A DNA stretch of 64,000 nucleotides from Mesorhizobium sp. J428 (GCF_024699925.1 NZ_JAJOMX010000001.1:4378001-4442000); one strand, 5' to 3'. Positions 28,437-38,240 are shown, numbered from the stretch's first letter. Made by a program: numbers and translations. The notes: generated from the sequence alone by a model not told the origin.

Positions 28437-29654
28437 ATGGAAGACTTCCACAAGACCCGCAGGCTCCCCCCTTATGTCTTCGAGCAGGTCAACCGGCTGA
28501 AGGCCTCCGCCCGTTCGCGCGGCGCCGACATCATCGACCTGGGCATGGGCAATCCGGACCTCCCGACGCCGAAGGCCATCGTCGACAAGCTGGTCGAGGT
28601 CGTGCGCGATCCGCGCACCCATCGCTACTCTTCCTCGCGCGGCATTCCGGGCCTGCGCCGCGCACAGGCCGCCTACTATGCCCGCCGCTTCGGCGTGAAG
28701 CTCAATCCTGAGACCCAGATCGTCGCCACCCTTGGTTCGAAGGAAGGCTTCGCCAATATGGCGCAGGCCATCACCGCCCCCGGCGATGTGGTGATCTGCC
28801 CGAACCCTACTTATCCGATCCATGCCTTCGGCTTCATCATGTCCGGCGGTGTGATCCGCTCGATCCAGGCCGAGCCCGACGACGGTTTTCTGCCGGCGCT
28901 CGAGCGCGCGATCCGCCATTCGATCCCGAAGCCGCTGGCCCTGATCCTCAATTACCCGTCGAATCCGACGGCCCATGTGGCTTCGCTCGATTTCTACAAG
29001 GATGTCGTCGCCTTCGCCCGCAAGCATGAGCTCATCATCCTGTCGGACCTCGCCTATTCCGAGATTTACTTCGACGGCAATCCGCCGCCATCGGTGCTGC
29101 AGGTGCCGGGCGCGATCGACGTGACTGTGGAGTTCACCTCGATGTCGAAGACCTTCTCCATGCCTGGCTGGCGCATGGGCTTCGCGGTCGGCAACGAGCG
29201 CCTCATCTCGGCGCTGACGCGGGTGAAATCCTATCTCGACTACGGCGCGTTCACCCCGATCCAGGTCGCCGCTACCGCCGCGCTCAACGGCGAGGGCAGC
29301 GACATCGCCGAGGTGCGCGAGATCTATCATCGCCGCCGCGACGTCATGGTCGATGCGTTCGGCAAGGCAGGGTGGAAGATCCCGGCGCCGGCTGCGACCA
29401 TGTTTGCCTGGGCACCGATCCCGGAGCCGTTCCGGCACATGGGCTCGCTCGAATTCTCCAAGCTTCTCATCGAGAAGGCGGAAGTGGCTGTCGCCCCCGG
29501 CGTCGGCTTCGGCGAGCACGGCGACGACTACGTCCGCCTTGCTCTGGTGGAGAACGAGCACCGCATCCGCCAGGCCGCGCGCTCGATCAAGCGCTTCCTG
29601 GCGTCCAGCGGCGTGCCGGCCGACAACGTGATACCGCTCAGCGCCCGCCGCTGA
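28437..29654 (+). CDS. Class I/II PLP aminotransferase (AlaC/LL-DAP type)
   Basis: A 405-aa fold-type I aminotransferase. The PLP-binding lysine is in SMSKTFSMPGWRMGF (about residue 241), with substrate and cofactor segments NYPSNPTAHVA and LSDLAYSEIYFDG. The N-terminus PYVFEQVNRLKASARSRG matches the group containing alanine transaminase AlaC and LL-diaminopimelate aminotransferase-like proteins. It lies 39 bases before hom, so a role in aspartate-family or alanine amino-acid metabolism is reasonable. The ATG at 28437 is preferred to a longer frame from 28389. Confidence 0.9.
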   Translation: MEDFHKTRRLPPYVFEQVNRLKASARSRGADIIDLGMGNPDLPTPKAIVDKLVEVVRDPRTHRYSSSRGIPGLRRAQAAYYARRFGVKLNPETQIVATLGSKEGFANMAQAITAPGDVVICPNPTYPIHAFGFIMSGGVIRSIQAEPDDGFLPALERAIRHSIPKPLALILNYPSNPTAHVASLDFYKDVVAFARKHELIILSDLAYSEIYFDGNPPPSVLQVPGAIDVTVEFTSMSKTFSMPGWRMGFAVGNERLISALTRVKSYLDYGAFTPIQVAATAALNGEGSDIAEVREIYHRRRDVMVDAFGKAGWKIPAPAATMFAWAPIPEPFRHMGSLEFSKLLIEKAEVAVAPGVGFGEHGDDYVRLALVENEHRIRQAARSIKRFLASSGVPADNVIPLSARR

Positions 29655-29693
29655 GCCTATTTTCATCCGGATGACCTGAAGGGCGCGGAGACG

Positions 29694-31007
29694 ATGGCCG
29701 AAGCTTTGCGTATTGGAATTGCCGGTCTCGGCACGGTCGGCGCATCCGTGGCGCGTGTCATTCAGGCGAAGGCCGCCGAGCTGACTCGCCAGTGCGGCCG
29801 CGATCTCGTCGTCACCGCCGTCTCCGCCCGCGATCGTTCGCGCGAACGCGGCGTCGACCTGTCGGGCGCCGCCTGGTTCGAGGATCCGGTCGCGCTGGCG
29901 AAATCGGCCGACATCGACGTCTTTGTCGAACTGATCGGCGGGGACGAAGGTCCCGCGCGCACGGCGGTCAAGACGGCGCTCGAATCGGGCCATCATGTCG
30001 TCACCGCCAACAAGGCGCTTCTGTCCAAACATGGTATCTCGCTGGCTGAGATCGCCGAGAAGAAGGGCGTGCTCCTCAACTACGAGGCGGCCGTCGCAGG
30101 CGGCATTCCCGTCATCAAGACGCTGCGCGAGGCGCTCGCCGGCAATTCGGTCAGCCGCGTCTTCGGCATCCTCAACGGCACCTGCAACTACATCCTGACG
30201 CGCATGGAGGCCGAAGGCATCTCCTTTGAGGAATGCTTGAAGGATGCGCAGCGTCTGGGCTACGCTGAGGCCGACCCGACCTTCGACATCGAAGGCAACG
30301 ACACCGCGCACAAGCTGTCGATCCTGACCAGCCTCGCCTTCGGCACGCGGATTGCACCGAACGACATCTATCTTGAGGGCATCTCCAACATTACCCAGGC
30401 GGACATCCGCGCCGCGGCCGAACTCGGTTACCGCATCAAGCTGCTCGGCGTCGCCCAGAAGACCGACAGCGGCATCGAGCAGCGCGTGCATCCGACCATG
30501 GTGCCCACCGCCTCCGTCATCGCGCAGGTTCACGGCGTCACCAATGCGGTAGCGATCGAGACCGATATCCTCGGCGAACTGCTGCTTTCCGGCCCCGGCG
30601 CCGGCGGCAACGCCACCGCCTCGGCCGTGATCGGCGATATCGCGGACATCGCCAAGAGCCGGCCCGGTTTCCAGCACGGTCCGGTCTTCGGCCGTCCGGT
30701 GAAAGAACTGAAGCCTTACAAGAAGGCGCAGATGCGCAGCCATGCCGGCGGCTATTTCATCCGGCTTACCGTGCACGACCGCACCGGCGTCTTCGCCGGT
30801 ATTGCGCGTCGCATGGCCGATAGCGAGATCTCGCTCGAATCGATCGTCCAGCAGTCGGCTGGCAGCGAAAAGCCCAGCGAAAAGACTGTGGTACTTGTCA
30901 CGCACGAGACGACCGAAGCCGCCGTGCGCAAGGCTGTCGACGGGATCACGCGCGACGGCCTGCTGACCGACAAGCCGCAGGTCATCCGCATCGAGCGCGC
31001 CGGCTGA
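29694..31007 (+). CDS. hom: Homoserine dehydrogenase
   Basis: A 437-aa NAD(P)-dependent reductase of aspartate semialdehyde to homoserine, the branch point to threonine and methionine. The Rossmann N-terminus is GIAGLGTVGASVARV. The catalytic domain shows ANKALLS, the signature GILNGTCNYILTRM and YAEADPTFDIEG. A C-terminal ACT domain (from about residue 350, GGYFIRLTVHDRTGVFAGI) is the usual site for threonine feedback. GGAGACG precedes the ATG. It probably shares a transcript with the upstream aminotransferase. Confidence 0.97.
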   Translation: MAEALRIGIAGLGTVGASVARVIQAKAAELTRQCGRDLVVTAVSARDRSRERGVDLSGAAWFEDPVALAKSADIDVFVELIGGDEGPARTAVKTALESGHHVVTANKALLSKHGISLAEIAEKKGVLLNYEAAVAGGIPVIKTLREALAGNSVSRVFGILNGTCNYILTRMEAEGISFEECLKDAQRLGYAEADPTFDIEGNDTAHKLSILTSLAFGTRIAPNDIYLEGISNITQADIRAAAELGYRIKLLGVAQKTDSGIEQRVHPTMVPTASVIAQVHGVTNAVAIETDILGELLLSGPGAGGNATASAVIGDIADIAKSRPGFQHGPVFGRPVKELKPYKKAQMRSHAGGYFIRLTVHDRTGVFAGIARRMADSEISLESIVQQSAGSEKPSEKTVVLVTHETTEAAVRKAVDGITRDGLLTDKPQVIRIERAG

Positions 31008-31162
31008 CAAAAGCCGCGCGAATTCAATCGATTCTTCTCTGGAATGCCGCGACTTTCGGCATCCCCGGGTCTTGCCGTTGTCATGTGCGTTTGACAAAAG
31101 AAGCCGCCGGAAACGGCAGGCAACAATAATTCTCCAGCAGACTGCCCGAGGGAACATCGCTC

Positions 31163-32137
31163 ATGTCCACAACCACGTCCGGCCTTGACCGCATCCTGAC
31201 GCTCGAGCTCGTGCGTGTGTCGGAGCGCGCCGCCGTCGCCGCAGCAAGGCTCCGCGGCCGCGGCGACGAGAAGGCGGCAGACCAGGTCGCCGTCGACGCG
31301 ATGCGTTCCGAGCTGAACCGGCTGGACATCAAGGGGACGGTCGTCATCGGCGAAGGCGAGCGCGACGAGGCGCCGATGCTCTATATTGGCGAAGAGGTCG
31401 GGACTGGAGATGGCCCGGTTGTCGACATCGCGCTGGATCCGCTGGAAGGCACCACGATCTGCGCCAAGAACCTGCCGAACTCGCTGGCTGTCATCGCTAT
31501 TGCCGAGAAGGGCACGCTTCTTAACGCCCCCGACGTCTACATGGACAAGATCGCGATCGGCCCCGGCTACCCGGACGGCACGATCAATATCGACCTGTCG
31601 CCGGCTGAGAACATTGCCCGCGTCGCCCGCGCCAAGGGCGTGCCGGTGAGCGAAGTCACCGCCTGCATCCTCGACCGGCCGCGCCACCAGAAGCTGATCG
31701 ACGAGGTCCGCGCAACGGGTGCCGCGATCCGGCTGATCGGCGACGGCGACGTGGCGGCGGTGATCCACACCACCGACCCGGAGGAGACCGGCATCGACAT
31801 CTACATGGGGACCGGCGGCGCGCCCGAAGGCGTCCTGGCCGCGGCGGCGCTTCGCTGCACCGGCGGCCAGATGCAGGGCCGCCTGATCCTCGACACGCCC
31901 GAGAAGGTCGCTCGCGCTGCCAAGATGGGTGTCAGCGATCCCAAGCGCGTGTACAGCGTCTACGACATGGCGAGCGGCGACGTGCTGTTCGCGGCGACCG
32001 GCGTCACGGACGGCAACATGCTGGCTGGGGTGAAGTTTACCAAGAACTACATCGAGACGCAGACGATCGTCATGCGCTCCTCCTCGCGCACGGTTCGCGA
32101 GATCATCGCCCGGCATCAGGACCTCGACAAGTTCTGA
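31163..32137 (+). CDS. glpX: Class II fructose-1,6-bisphosphatase
   Basis: A 324-aa GlpX-type phosphatase converting fructose 1,6-bisphosphate to fructose 6-phosphate in gluconeogenesis, and in the Calvin cycle where one exists. Metal-binding motifs are GEGERDEAPML and DPLEGTT. C-terminal segments MGTGGAPEGVLAAAALRC and DVLFAATGVTDGNML are family-typical. A 155-bp gap separates it from hom. The VOC gene follows 26 bases downstream. Confidence 0.95.
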   Translation: MSTTTSGLDRILTLELVRVSERAAVAAARLRGRGDEKAADQVAVDAMRSELNRLDIKGTVVIGEGERDEAPMLYIGEEVGTGDGPVVDIALDPLEGTTICAKNLPNSLAVIAIAEKGTLLNAPDVYMDKIAIGPGYPDGTINIDLSPAENIARVARAKGVPVSEVTACILDRPRHQKLIDEVRATGAAIRLIGDGDVAAVIHTTDPEETGIDIYMGTGGAPEGVLAAAALRCTGGQMQGRLILDTPEKVARAAKMGVSDPKRVYSVYDMASGDVLFAATGVTDGNMLAGVKFTKNYIETQTIVMRSSSRTVREIIARHQDLDKF

Positions 32138-32163
32138 GCTTTGCAGGGCAGGGAGGACGCATA

Positions 32164-32547
32164 ATGTTCACGCACATAATGGTCGGATCGAACGATCTGG
32201 AGCGTTCGCGCCGGTTCTACGATGCCGTTTTCAAGGTTGCGGGCGGCGAGGCGGGAACGATCGATGCGAAAGGGCGGGTAGTCTATCCGAAGGACGGCTT
32301 TCGATTCATGGTGACGAAGCCGATCAACGGACAGTCCGCGACATTCGCCAACGGAGGCACGATCGGCCTGTTGATGGCCGATCCGGCAATGGTCGATGCC
32401 TGGCATGCGGCGGGGATCGCCAATGGCGGAACGACTGCGGAGGAACCGCCTGGCATTCGCCAGACCGGAGCCCGCAAAGCCTACATCGCTTATCTGCGCG
32501 ATCCGGACGGCAACAAGCTCTGCGCCAGCTGCCGGGTGCCCGACTAG
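32164..32547 (+). CDS. VOC-superfamily (glyoxalase-like) protein
   Basis: A 127-aa small protein of the vicinal oxygen chelate fold. The N-terminus MFTHIMVGSNDLERSRRFYDAVF and the C-terminal segment KAYIAYLRDPDGNKLCA are typical, with metal-ligand positions near His4 and in the second half. Such proteins include glyoxalase, dioxygenase and antibiotic-binding relatives; the substrate is not determinable. The ATG follows GGGAGGACGCATA. It lies just after glpX. Confidence 0.87.
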   Translation: MFTHIMVGSNDLERSRRFYDAVFKVAGGEAGTIDAKGRVVYPKDGFRFMVTKPINGQSATFANGGTIGLLMADPAMVDAWHAAGIANGGTTAEEPPGIRQTGARKAYIAYLRDPDGNKLCASCRVPD

Positions 32548-32657
32548 GCCGTTGTCCACGACCGGTCGGCGTCCTCCTGCGCCCGTGACTTGGAGCGCTC
32601 TCCGCGGTGCTCCCTTTCCGGCGCGCTTGACAGGGCGACTCGGATACGGACGTTAGC

Positions 32658-34448
32658 GTGGTGCCACAGTCCCCCCGCCTCTTCCTCGGTGTCCGCAACT
32701 CGGCCACGGGCATCGCCTGGGAGCATCGCCTATCCGAGCGCCAGGAGAACATCGCGCTCGCCATCGCCCAGGGCCACGGCATTTCCGATATCGTCGCGCG
32801 CGTGCTGGCCGGCCGCAATGTCGGACCCGACACGGCCGAGCGCTTCATGGATCCGACGATCCGTGACCTGATGCCGGATCCGTTGACCGTCACCGACATG
32901 GACAGGGCGGGCGAGCGCATCGCGCAGGCGATCCGTCGTCGCGAGCGTGTCGCAATCTTCGGCGATTACGACGTCGACGGCGCGTGTTCCGCGGCGCTGA
33001 TGAAGCGCTATCTCGATCATTTCGGCATTCAGTCCGAGATCTACATTCCTGACCGGATCTTCGAGGGCTATGGGCCGAACCCGGAGGCGATGCGCGAGCT
33101 TGCCGCGCGCGGCGCCTCGCTCATCGTCACCGTCGACTGCGGCACCAACAGCGCTCCGTCGATCGAGGCCGCCAATGCGGCCGGTGCCGACGTGGTGGTG
33201 CTGGACCATCACCAAGTCGGCGGCCCCCTGCCGGCCGCCCGCGCGGTCGTCAATCCCAACCGCGAGGACGATCTCTCCGGCCTCGGCTATCTTTGTGCGG
33301 CGGGCGTCGTGTTCATGACGCTGGTGCAGGTATCGCGCGTCCTGAGGCAGGCAGGCGGTCCGCAGCCTCCCGATCTTCTCGCCATGCTCGACCTCGTCGC
33401 GCTCGCGACGGTTTGCGACGTAGTTCCGCTCGTCGGCCTCAACCGCGCCTTCGTGGTCAAGGGTCTGCTCGCTGCGCGGCGCATGACCAATCCCGGCATC
33501 GCCACGCTGGCGCGCGCCTCGCGTATTGGCGAGCCGCTCAATCCCTATCATTTCGGCTTCATGATCGGCCCGCGCATAAACGCCGGCGGCCGCATCGGCG
33601 ACGCCGCCCTGGGCAGCCGGCTGCTGACCCTGGACGATCCGGTCGAGGCGGCGAAGATCGCCGAGACGCTGGATCGTCTGAACTCGGAGCGCCAGGCGAT
33701 GGAACAGGTGATGCTGGCCGAGGCGAAGGCTGAGGCCGACGCCGAGTTGCTGGGCGGGCAGGGGCCTGCGGTGCTCGTGACCGCGAATGACGGCTGGCAT
33801 CCCGGCATTGTCGGCTTGCTCGCCTCGCGGCTGAAGGACCATGCGCGGCGCCCGGCCTTCGCGATCTCGTTCAACTCCACCGGCATCGGCTCCGGCTCGG
33901 GCCGCTCGATCGTCGGTTTCGATCTCGGCCGCATGGTGCGGGAAGCTGTCGACCGCGGCCTCCTGATCAAGGGTGGCGGGCATGCGATGGCGGCCGGCAT
34001 CACGGTCGAGCGCTCTCGGCTCGGCGAGTTGCGGGCCTTCTTCGAGGAGCATGCCGGCGAGACCGTGTTCGAGCTGCGCAATGCCGAGAGCCTCAAGATC
34101 GACGCAGCCGTCTCAGCCGATGGAGCCACTTTGTCGCTGGCGGAGGAACTGGAGCGCGCCGGCCCCTTCGGCCCTGGCCACCCTCAGCCGATGCTGGCCC
34201 TGCCGCGCCATCGCATCGTGAATGTGAGGGAGGTCGGCAATGGCGGCCATCTGCGCGTCGAACTGCGCTCGGAAGCAGGCGGGCGCATTCCGGCCATGGC
34301 CTTCCGCGCTGTCGAGAGCGATCTGGGCGCTTTTTTGATGTCCAGCCGCGACAGACCGGTGCACATCGCCGGCACATTGTCGATCAACTATTGGAACGGC
34401 AGCTCGGGCGCGCAGTTGCGCATCGTGGACGCTGCGCTGGCCGAATAG
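32658..34448 (+). CDS. recJ: Single-stranded-DNA-specific exonuclease RecJ
   Basis: A 596-aa 5'-3' ssDNA exonuclease of RecF-pathway recombination and repair. DHH-superfamily motifs appear in order: GDYDVDGACS (near residue 97), TVDCGTN, VVLDHHQVG, then DVVPLVGLNR. The DHHA1 part has KGGGHAMAAG near residue 440, followed by an OB-fold C-terminus. The length is normal. The start is GTG at 32658, after a 110-bp region in which I see no gene. It converges with the patatin gene, 3 bases apart. Confidence 0.95.
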   Translation: MVPQSPRLFLGVRNSATGIAWEHRLSERQENIALAIAQGHGISDIVARVLAGRNVGPDTAERFMDPTIRDLMPDPLTVTDMDRAGERIAQAIRRRERVAIFGDYDVDGACSAALMKRYLDHFGIQSEIYIPDRIFEGYGPNPEAMRELAARGASLIVTVDCGTNSAPSIEAANAAGADVVVLDHHQVGGPLPAARAVVNPNREDDLSGLGYLCAAGVVFMTLVQVSRVLRQAGGPQPPDLLAMLDLVALATVCDVVPLVGLNRAFVVKGLLAARRMTNPGIATLARASRIGEPLNPYHFGFMIGPRINAGGRIGDAALGSRLLTLDDPVEAAKIAETLDRLNSERQAMEQVMLAEAKAEADAELLGGQGPAVLVTANDGWHPGIVGLLASRLKDHARRPAFAISFNSTGIGSGSGRSIVGFDLGRMVREAVDRGLLIKGGGHAMAAGITVERSRLGELRAFFEEHAGETVFELRNAESLKIDAAVSADGATLSLAEELERAGPFGPGHPQPMLALPRHRIVNVREVGNGGHLRVELRSEAGGRIPAMAFRAVESDLGAFLMSSRDRPVHIAGTLSINYWNGSSGAQLRIVDAALAE

Positions 34449-34451
34449 GCG

Positions 34452-35398
34452 TCAGGCCAATACGCCCTGGAGACGCTCCAGTTCGCTGAGCTGCGCGCGG
34501 GTCGCATCGTAGCCAAGTCGTATCAACTCGTCGGCGCGATGGAACTCGGTCAAGCCGACATGACCGAGCTTCGGCTGCAGCGACAGGTCCGGCGGGTCGC
34601 CGGCAAGGCGCGCGCGCGAGATGCGGTCCTGGATGATGTTGAAGGCCTCGACCATGACGCCGGTGATGCCGAGGCGCGACTCGCGCCCGCCTGCGCCCGG
34701 AACAGGGGGCATGCCGGTTCGTCGATGGCGCTGTGCTTCACCACCGCCGCCCGGCCGAACAGGTCGTAGTGCAGGTTGACTGCGACCACGAGCGGCTGTT
34801 CGTAGGCACGGCACACCGATACGGGCACCGGATTGACCAGCGCGCCGTCAACCAGCAGCCGTTTGTTGCAGGACACCGGCTCGAATACGCCCGGCAGCGC
34901 ATAGGACGCGCGCATGGCGGTGATAAGCGATCCGCTCGACAGCCAGATCTCGTGCCCGGTCCTGATTTCGGTGGCGACGCAGACAAAGGGCCGGTCGAGA
35001 TCCTCGAAGGAGACGCCGCGCATATGCTCCTGCATCCGCGCCGTCAGCTTCATGCCGCCCAGAAGGCCGCTGCCCCCGATATGGAAATCAAGCAGGCCGA
35101 AGACGCGCCGCTTGGTCAGCCCGCGCGCGAACTCCTCCAGTTCGTCGAGTTTCCCGGCAAGATAGCACCCGCCGACCAGTGCGCCGATCGAGGTGCCTGC
35201 GATCATGTTGATACGGATGCCGGCCTCGTCGAGCGCCCTCAGGACGCCGATATGCGCCCAGCCGCGCGCCGCACCTCCGCCGAGCGCAAGGGCGATGCCT
35301 TGCTTCTTGAGCGGCCTGGTGAGTTCGTCCGGCAAGGGTGGATATTGATCCTGCCCGGTCGTCTTGCCGCGAAGAGATGCCCAGTCGAGCATCGACAT
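34452..35398 (-). pseudogene. Patatin-like phospholipase with 3' frameshift
   Basis: The N-terminal 220 or so residues form an intact patatin catalytic domain: oxyanion loop GGGAARG, nucleophile motif AGTSIGALVGG and the dyad Asp in LLVDGALVNP. After HSAIDEPA the frame runs into Arg/Ser-rich nonsense. The family-like continuation (MPPVPGAGGRESRLGITGVM and so on to 34452) is in another frame. One missing base near 34705-34716 explains this. The catalytic part may still be made. The start at 35398 has GGGAG upstream. It is a real frameshift or a sequencing error next to a G5 run. Confidence 0.82.
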
Positions 35399-35502
35399 TT
35401 CACACTCCCTCTCCCTTCACGCTTTATACGCGAGGGGATGTTTCGGAAGCGTGAATCGCTTCGCACAAGGCGCAGAAGCAGCGGCGCGCCCTGTGGCACG
35501 GG

Positions 35503-35967
35503 TCACTTCTTGTGCTTGTAGATGTGCTCCACGTCGAACAACGCTTCGCTTCCGTCCTGACTTAAATGGGCGGAAGAACCATTGGTTTCAACCACGCGAT
35601 AGAAGCAGGAGCGCCTGCCCGTATGGCATGTCGCATCGTGCCCGGAGACCACGACCTTGAGCCAGATCGCGTCCTGGTCGCAGTCGGTGCGCACCTCTTT
35701 CACATGCTGGAAATTGCCCGAGGTCTCGCCCTTCTTCCACAGCGAACCGCGGGAGCGCGACCAGTAGTGCGCGATGCCCGTCGCAAGCGTCAGCGCCAGC
35801 GCCTCGGCGTTCATGTGCGCCACCATCAGCAGCGCCCCGTCACCGGCATCGGTGACCACGACAGTCACCAGGCCGTTCGCATCGAAACGGGGTGTGAAGG
35901 CGGAACCTTCCTCAAGCTCGACCTTGTCGGCAGGGGGGGAGGCGAAGGTGAGGGCGGGTGTCGTCAT
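35503..35967 (-). CDS. hisI: Phosphoribosyl-AMP cyclohydrolase
   Basis: The 154-aa enzyme of histidine biosynthesis that opens the purine ring of phosphoribosyl-AMP. Zinc-binding cysteines lie in [10 protein letters not shown] and [16 protein letters not shown], and the core segment is [11 protein letters not shown]. The length fits the stand-alone rhizobial form without a HisE domain. It lies 47 bases after folE on the same strand, probably cotranscribed. Confidence 0.95.
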   Translation of the reverse strand: MTTPALTFASPPADKVELEEGSAFTPRFDANGLVTVVVTDAGDGALLMVAHMNAEALALTLATGIAHYWSRSRGSLWKKGETSGNFQHVKEVRTDCDQDAIWLKVVVSGHDATCHTGRRSCFYRVVETNGSSAHLSQDGSEALFDVEHIYKHKK

Positions 35968-36014
35968 GGCCGGTCCTATCGCACGGGGCCGGCCGGATTG
36001 TCAGCCCCTCGGTT

Positions 36015-36653
36015 TCATCTTGCGCCGGCCGCGCCGCGCACCATGGTAACGAAGCGCACTTGCTCCTCCGGGCTGTCCTTGAACGAGCCGGTGAAAGTGG
36101 AGGTCATGGTGGTCGAGCCCTGCTTGCGGATCCCGCGCATGGCCATGCACATGTGCTCGGCCTCGATGATGACAGCCACGCCGCGCGGGTTGAGCACGTC
36201 CTGGATGACGCTCGCGATCTGTGCCGTCATCGCCTCCTGGGTCTGGAGCCGATGGGCGAAGATGTCGACTACGCGCGCGATTTTCGACAGGCCGACCACC
36301 TTGCCGTCCGGCAGGTAGCCGACATGGGCGCGGCCGACGATCGGCACCATGTGATGCTCGCAATGCGAATGGAACTGAATGTCGCGGACGATGACGAGGT
36401 CGTCGTAGCCGGCAACTTCCTCGAAGGTGCGGCCGAGCTCTTCCGCGGGCGAGAGGTCATAGCCGTTGAACATCTCGCGATAGGCCTTCATCACGCGGTG
36501 CGGCGTGTCGACCAGACCTTCGCGATCGGGATTGTCGCCCGTCCAGCGCAGCAGCACGCGCACGGCGGCCTCGACCTCCGCCTCGGTCGGTCGATCCGAG
36601 GGGCGGCTGTCATTGCCGGCGTCGGGCAGGAATTTTTTGATCGCGGCGTCCAT
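36015..36653 (-). CDS. folE: GTP cyclohydrolase I
   Basis: A 212-aa FolE making dihydroneopterin triphosphate for folate. The zinc site is visible as Cys and His in [10 protein letters not shown] and a second Cys in [22 protein letters not shown] and STFTGSF are family signatures. The start at 36653 gives [11 protein letters not shown], with GGGAG about 9 bases upstream; the longer frame from 36815 is not needed. A perfect inverted repeat lies just upstream (36671-36693). Confidence 0.95.
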   Translation of the reverse strand: MDAAIKKFLPDAGNDSRPSDRPTEAEVEAAVRVLLRWTGDNPDREGLVDTPHRVMKAYREMFNGYDLSPAEELGRTFEEVAGYDDLVIVRDIQFHSHCEHHMVPIVGRAHVGYLPDGKVVGLSKIARVVDIFAHRLQTQEAMTAQIASVIQDVLNPRGVAVIIEAEHMCMAMRGIRKQGSTTMTSTFTGSFKDSPEEQVRFVTMVRGAAGAR

Positions 36654-36670
36654 CGGAGGCGTCTCCCGTA

Positions 36671-36693
36671 GTTTCCCTCTCATATGGGGAAAC
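36671..36693. repeat. Perfect inverted repeat upstream of folE
   Basis: GTTTCCC at 36671-36677 and GGGAAAC at 36687-36693 are exact inverted arms separated by 9 bases. The site lies 18-40 bases before the folE start codon on its template side, a usual position for a repressor operator, and also upstream of the divergent NifU-like gene. The protein that might bind is unknown. Confidence 0.5.
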
Positions 36694-36895
36694 GAGTTGA
36701 ACGGGTCACTGTCTTTTTCCGGCCTCCGGAACGATCCCGGCCGAAATCGGCGTTTCCCTGCGTTCGGCGATGGCATGCCCAAAGGGTGAGCTTGCCGTCG
36801 CCGAACCACAGCCACTATATATGGTCAGCCGCCGTAAGGAAAAGACGGCGTCGGGAGACGCTCCGTTTCGAAATGCGGTGCCGGACCGGAAAACG

Positions 36896-37342
36896 ATGAT
36901 CGACGACGTCTATAACGCGAAAATTCTCGGTTTTGCCGGCAATATCAGCCGGCTGGGTCGGCTGAGCGACGCTGACGCCACCGCCAAGGCCCATTCCAAG
37001 CTCTGCGGTTCGACGGTGGTCGTCGATCTCAAGATGCAGGACGGCGTGGTGACGGATTTCGCGCACGACGTGAAGGCATGCGCGCTGGGTCAGGCGTCCT
37101 CGGCGATCATGGCCGAACACGTGGTCGGCGCGACCGCGCAGGAACTGCGCGAGGTGCGCGAGACCATGCAGAAGATGCTGAAGGAGAATGGCCCGCCGCC
37201 CGAGGGCCGATTCACGGATCTGAAATATCTGGAGCCCGTGCGCGACTACAAGGCACGCCACGCCTCGACTATGCTGACCTTCGACGCAGTGGTGGACGCG
37301 ATCGGCCAGATCGAGGCAAAGCGGGCCGCGGAAGCGGCCTGA
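36896..37342 (+). CDS. NifU/IscU-like iron-sulfur scaffold protein
   Basis: A 148-aa relative of IscU/SufU scaffolds. Cys37 (KLCGS) and Cys62 (KACALGQ) match the first two cluster-ligand cysteines. The third position, normally a Cys after a His, reads RHAST, so Ala123 replaces it. It may therefore carry or transfer clusters differently, or do another job. A TATATAT element and a 242-bp divergent region shared with folE lie upstream. The start at 36896 is preferred because MIDDVYNAKILGFAGN matches the family N-terminus. The LysR gene converges with no gap. Confidence 0.85.
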   Translation: MIDDVYNAKILGFAGNISRLGRLSDADATAKAHSKLCGSTVVVDLKMQDGVVTDFAHDVKACALGQASSAIMAEHVVGATAQELREVRETMQKMLKENGPPPEGRFTDLKYLEPVRDYKARHASTMLTFDAVVDAIGQIEAKRAAEAA

Positions 37343-38236
37343 TTAAAGGGTCCCCAGATCAAGCGTTGCGAGAAGCCATTCCGCGAACCAGTGGGCTGAA
37401 GGGCTGAGTCGGTCGAAATCGGGCGCGACCAGGAAATAAGCGCCGCAGGCGACGTCGAGGTCGACGGGCCGCACCAGCGTGCCGTCGTCCAGGTCGGCGG
37501 CGTCCAGCACCATGTCCCCGAGCGCGACGCCGTGCCCGAGGCGCGCTGCCTGCATAACCACGGCCCCGTCCGGAAACAGTGGTCCGCGCTGATGCGCCAG
37601 CTCCGGCAGGCCGGCCGCCGTGAACCATCTCGCCCACGCGTCCCTGCTTGTCTCGTGCAGCAGTGTGAACCGGCCGAGATCGGCCGGAGAATTCAGCGGC
37701 GTGGATGCGGCGAGGGCGGGGATCATCACGGGGCTCATCGTCACGTCGAAGAGATGGCGTGACTGGGTCTTCGGCCAGGACGTCGTGACGGAGCTGTGGC
37801 GAATCGCGATCTCGACCTCGCCGCTGCGGAATTCCGCCAGACCCGTGCTGGCGTCGACCACGACGTCGATGTCCGGGTGTAGAGTCCTGAACGCGTTCAG
37901 CCGTGGTACGAGAAGGGCGGCGGCGAAGGTGGGCTCGACGCTGATACGCAGCAGCGTCTCGGGCGGGCTGCCGATCACCTCAGCCATGCGGCGCTCGATG
38001 TCGTCAAAACTGGCAGTGAGCTGCCCGAGCAGCAGGCGGCCCGCCTCCGTCAGTTCGACGCGCCGATGCAGCCGTTCGAACAGCGGGCGCCCGACCGACT
38101 GCTCCAGTTCCCGCACCTGCCGGCTGATGGCGGCCTGCGAGACGAAGAGCTCCTCTGCGGCCCGGCTGAAGCTGAGCAGACGCCCGGCCGCCTCGAAGCT
38201 CCGCAAGGCCGTTAGCGGCAGTCGCCCGCGTCCCAT
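37343..38236 (-). CDS. LysR-family transcriptional regulator (GcvA-like)
   Basis: A 297-aa LTTR. The N-terminal winged helix-turn-helix is RSFEAAGRLLSFSRAAEELFVSQAAISRQVRELEQ (split here as RSFEAAGRLLSFSRAAEEL and FVSQAAISRQVRELEQ), followed by the linker helix and a periplasmic-binding-fold effector domain to residue 297. The similarity pattern is that of the GcvA/AmpR branch. It is divergent from a small ORF at 38340, with a T-N11-A dyad between them, the usual self- and target-gene arrangement. The effector is unknown. Confidence 0.92.
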   Translation of the reverse strand: MGRGRLPLTALRSFEAAGRLLSFSRAAEELFVSQAAISRQVRELEQSVGRPLFERLHRRVELTEAGRLLLGQLTASFDDIERRMAEVIGSPPETLLRISVEPTFAAALLVPRLNAFRTLHPDIDVVVDASTGLAEFRSGEVEIAIRHSSVTTSWPKTQSRHLFDVTMSPVMIPALAASTPLNSPADLGRFTLLHETSRDAWARWFTAAGLPELAHQRGPLFPDGAVVMQAARLGHGVALGDMVLDAADLDDGTLVRPVDLDVACGAYFLVAPDFDRLSPSAHWFAEWLLATLDLGTL

Positions 38237-38240
38237 CGCA

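Noticed and set aside
31042..31060. Hairpin atgccg-N7-cggcat after hom as a terminator
   Set aside because: Short stem and no T-run; too weak to list as a terminator.
31091..31130. TTGACA and AATAAT upstream of glpX as a sigma-70 promoter
   Set aside because: The spacing of 28 bases between elements is far from the usual 17.
28260..31157. A 965-aa open frame on the minus strand
   Set aside because: It is antisense to the aminotransferase and hom genes, which carry clear family motifs; its composition is that of a high-GC shadow frame.
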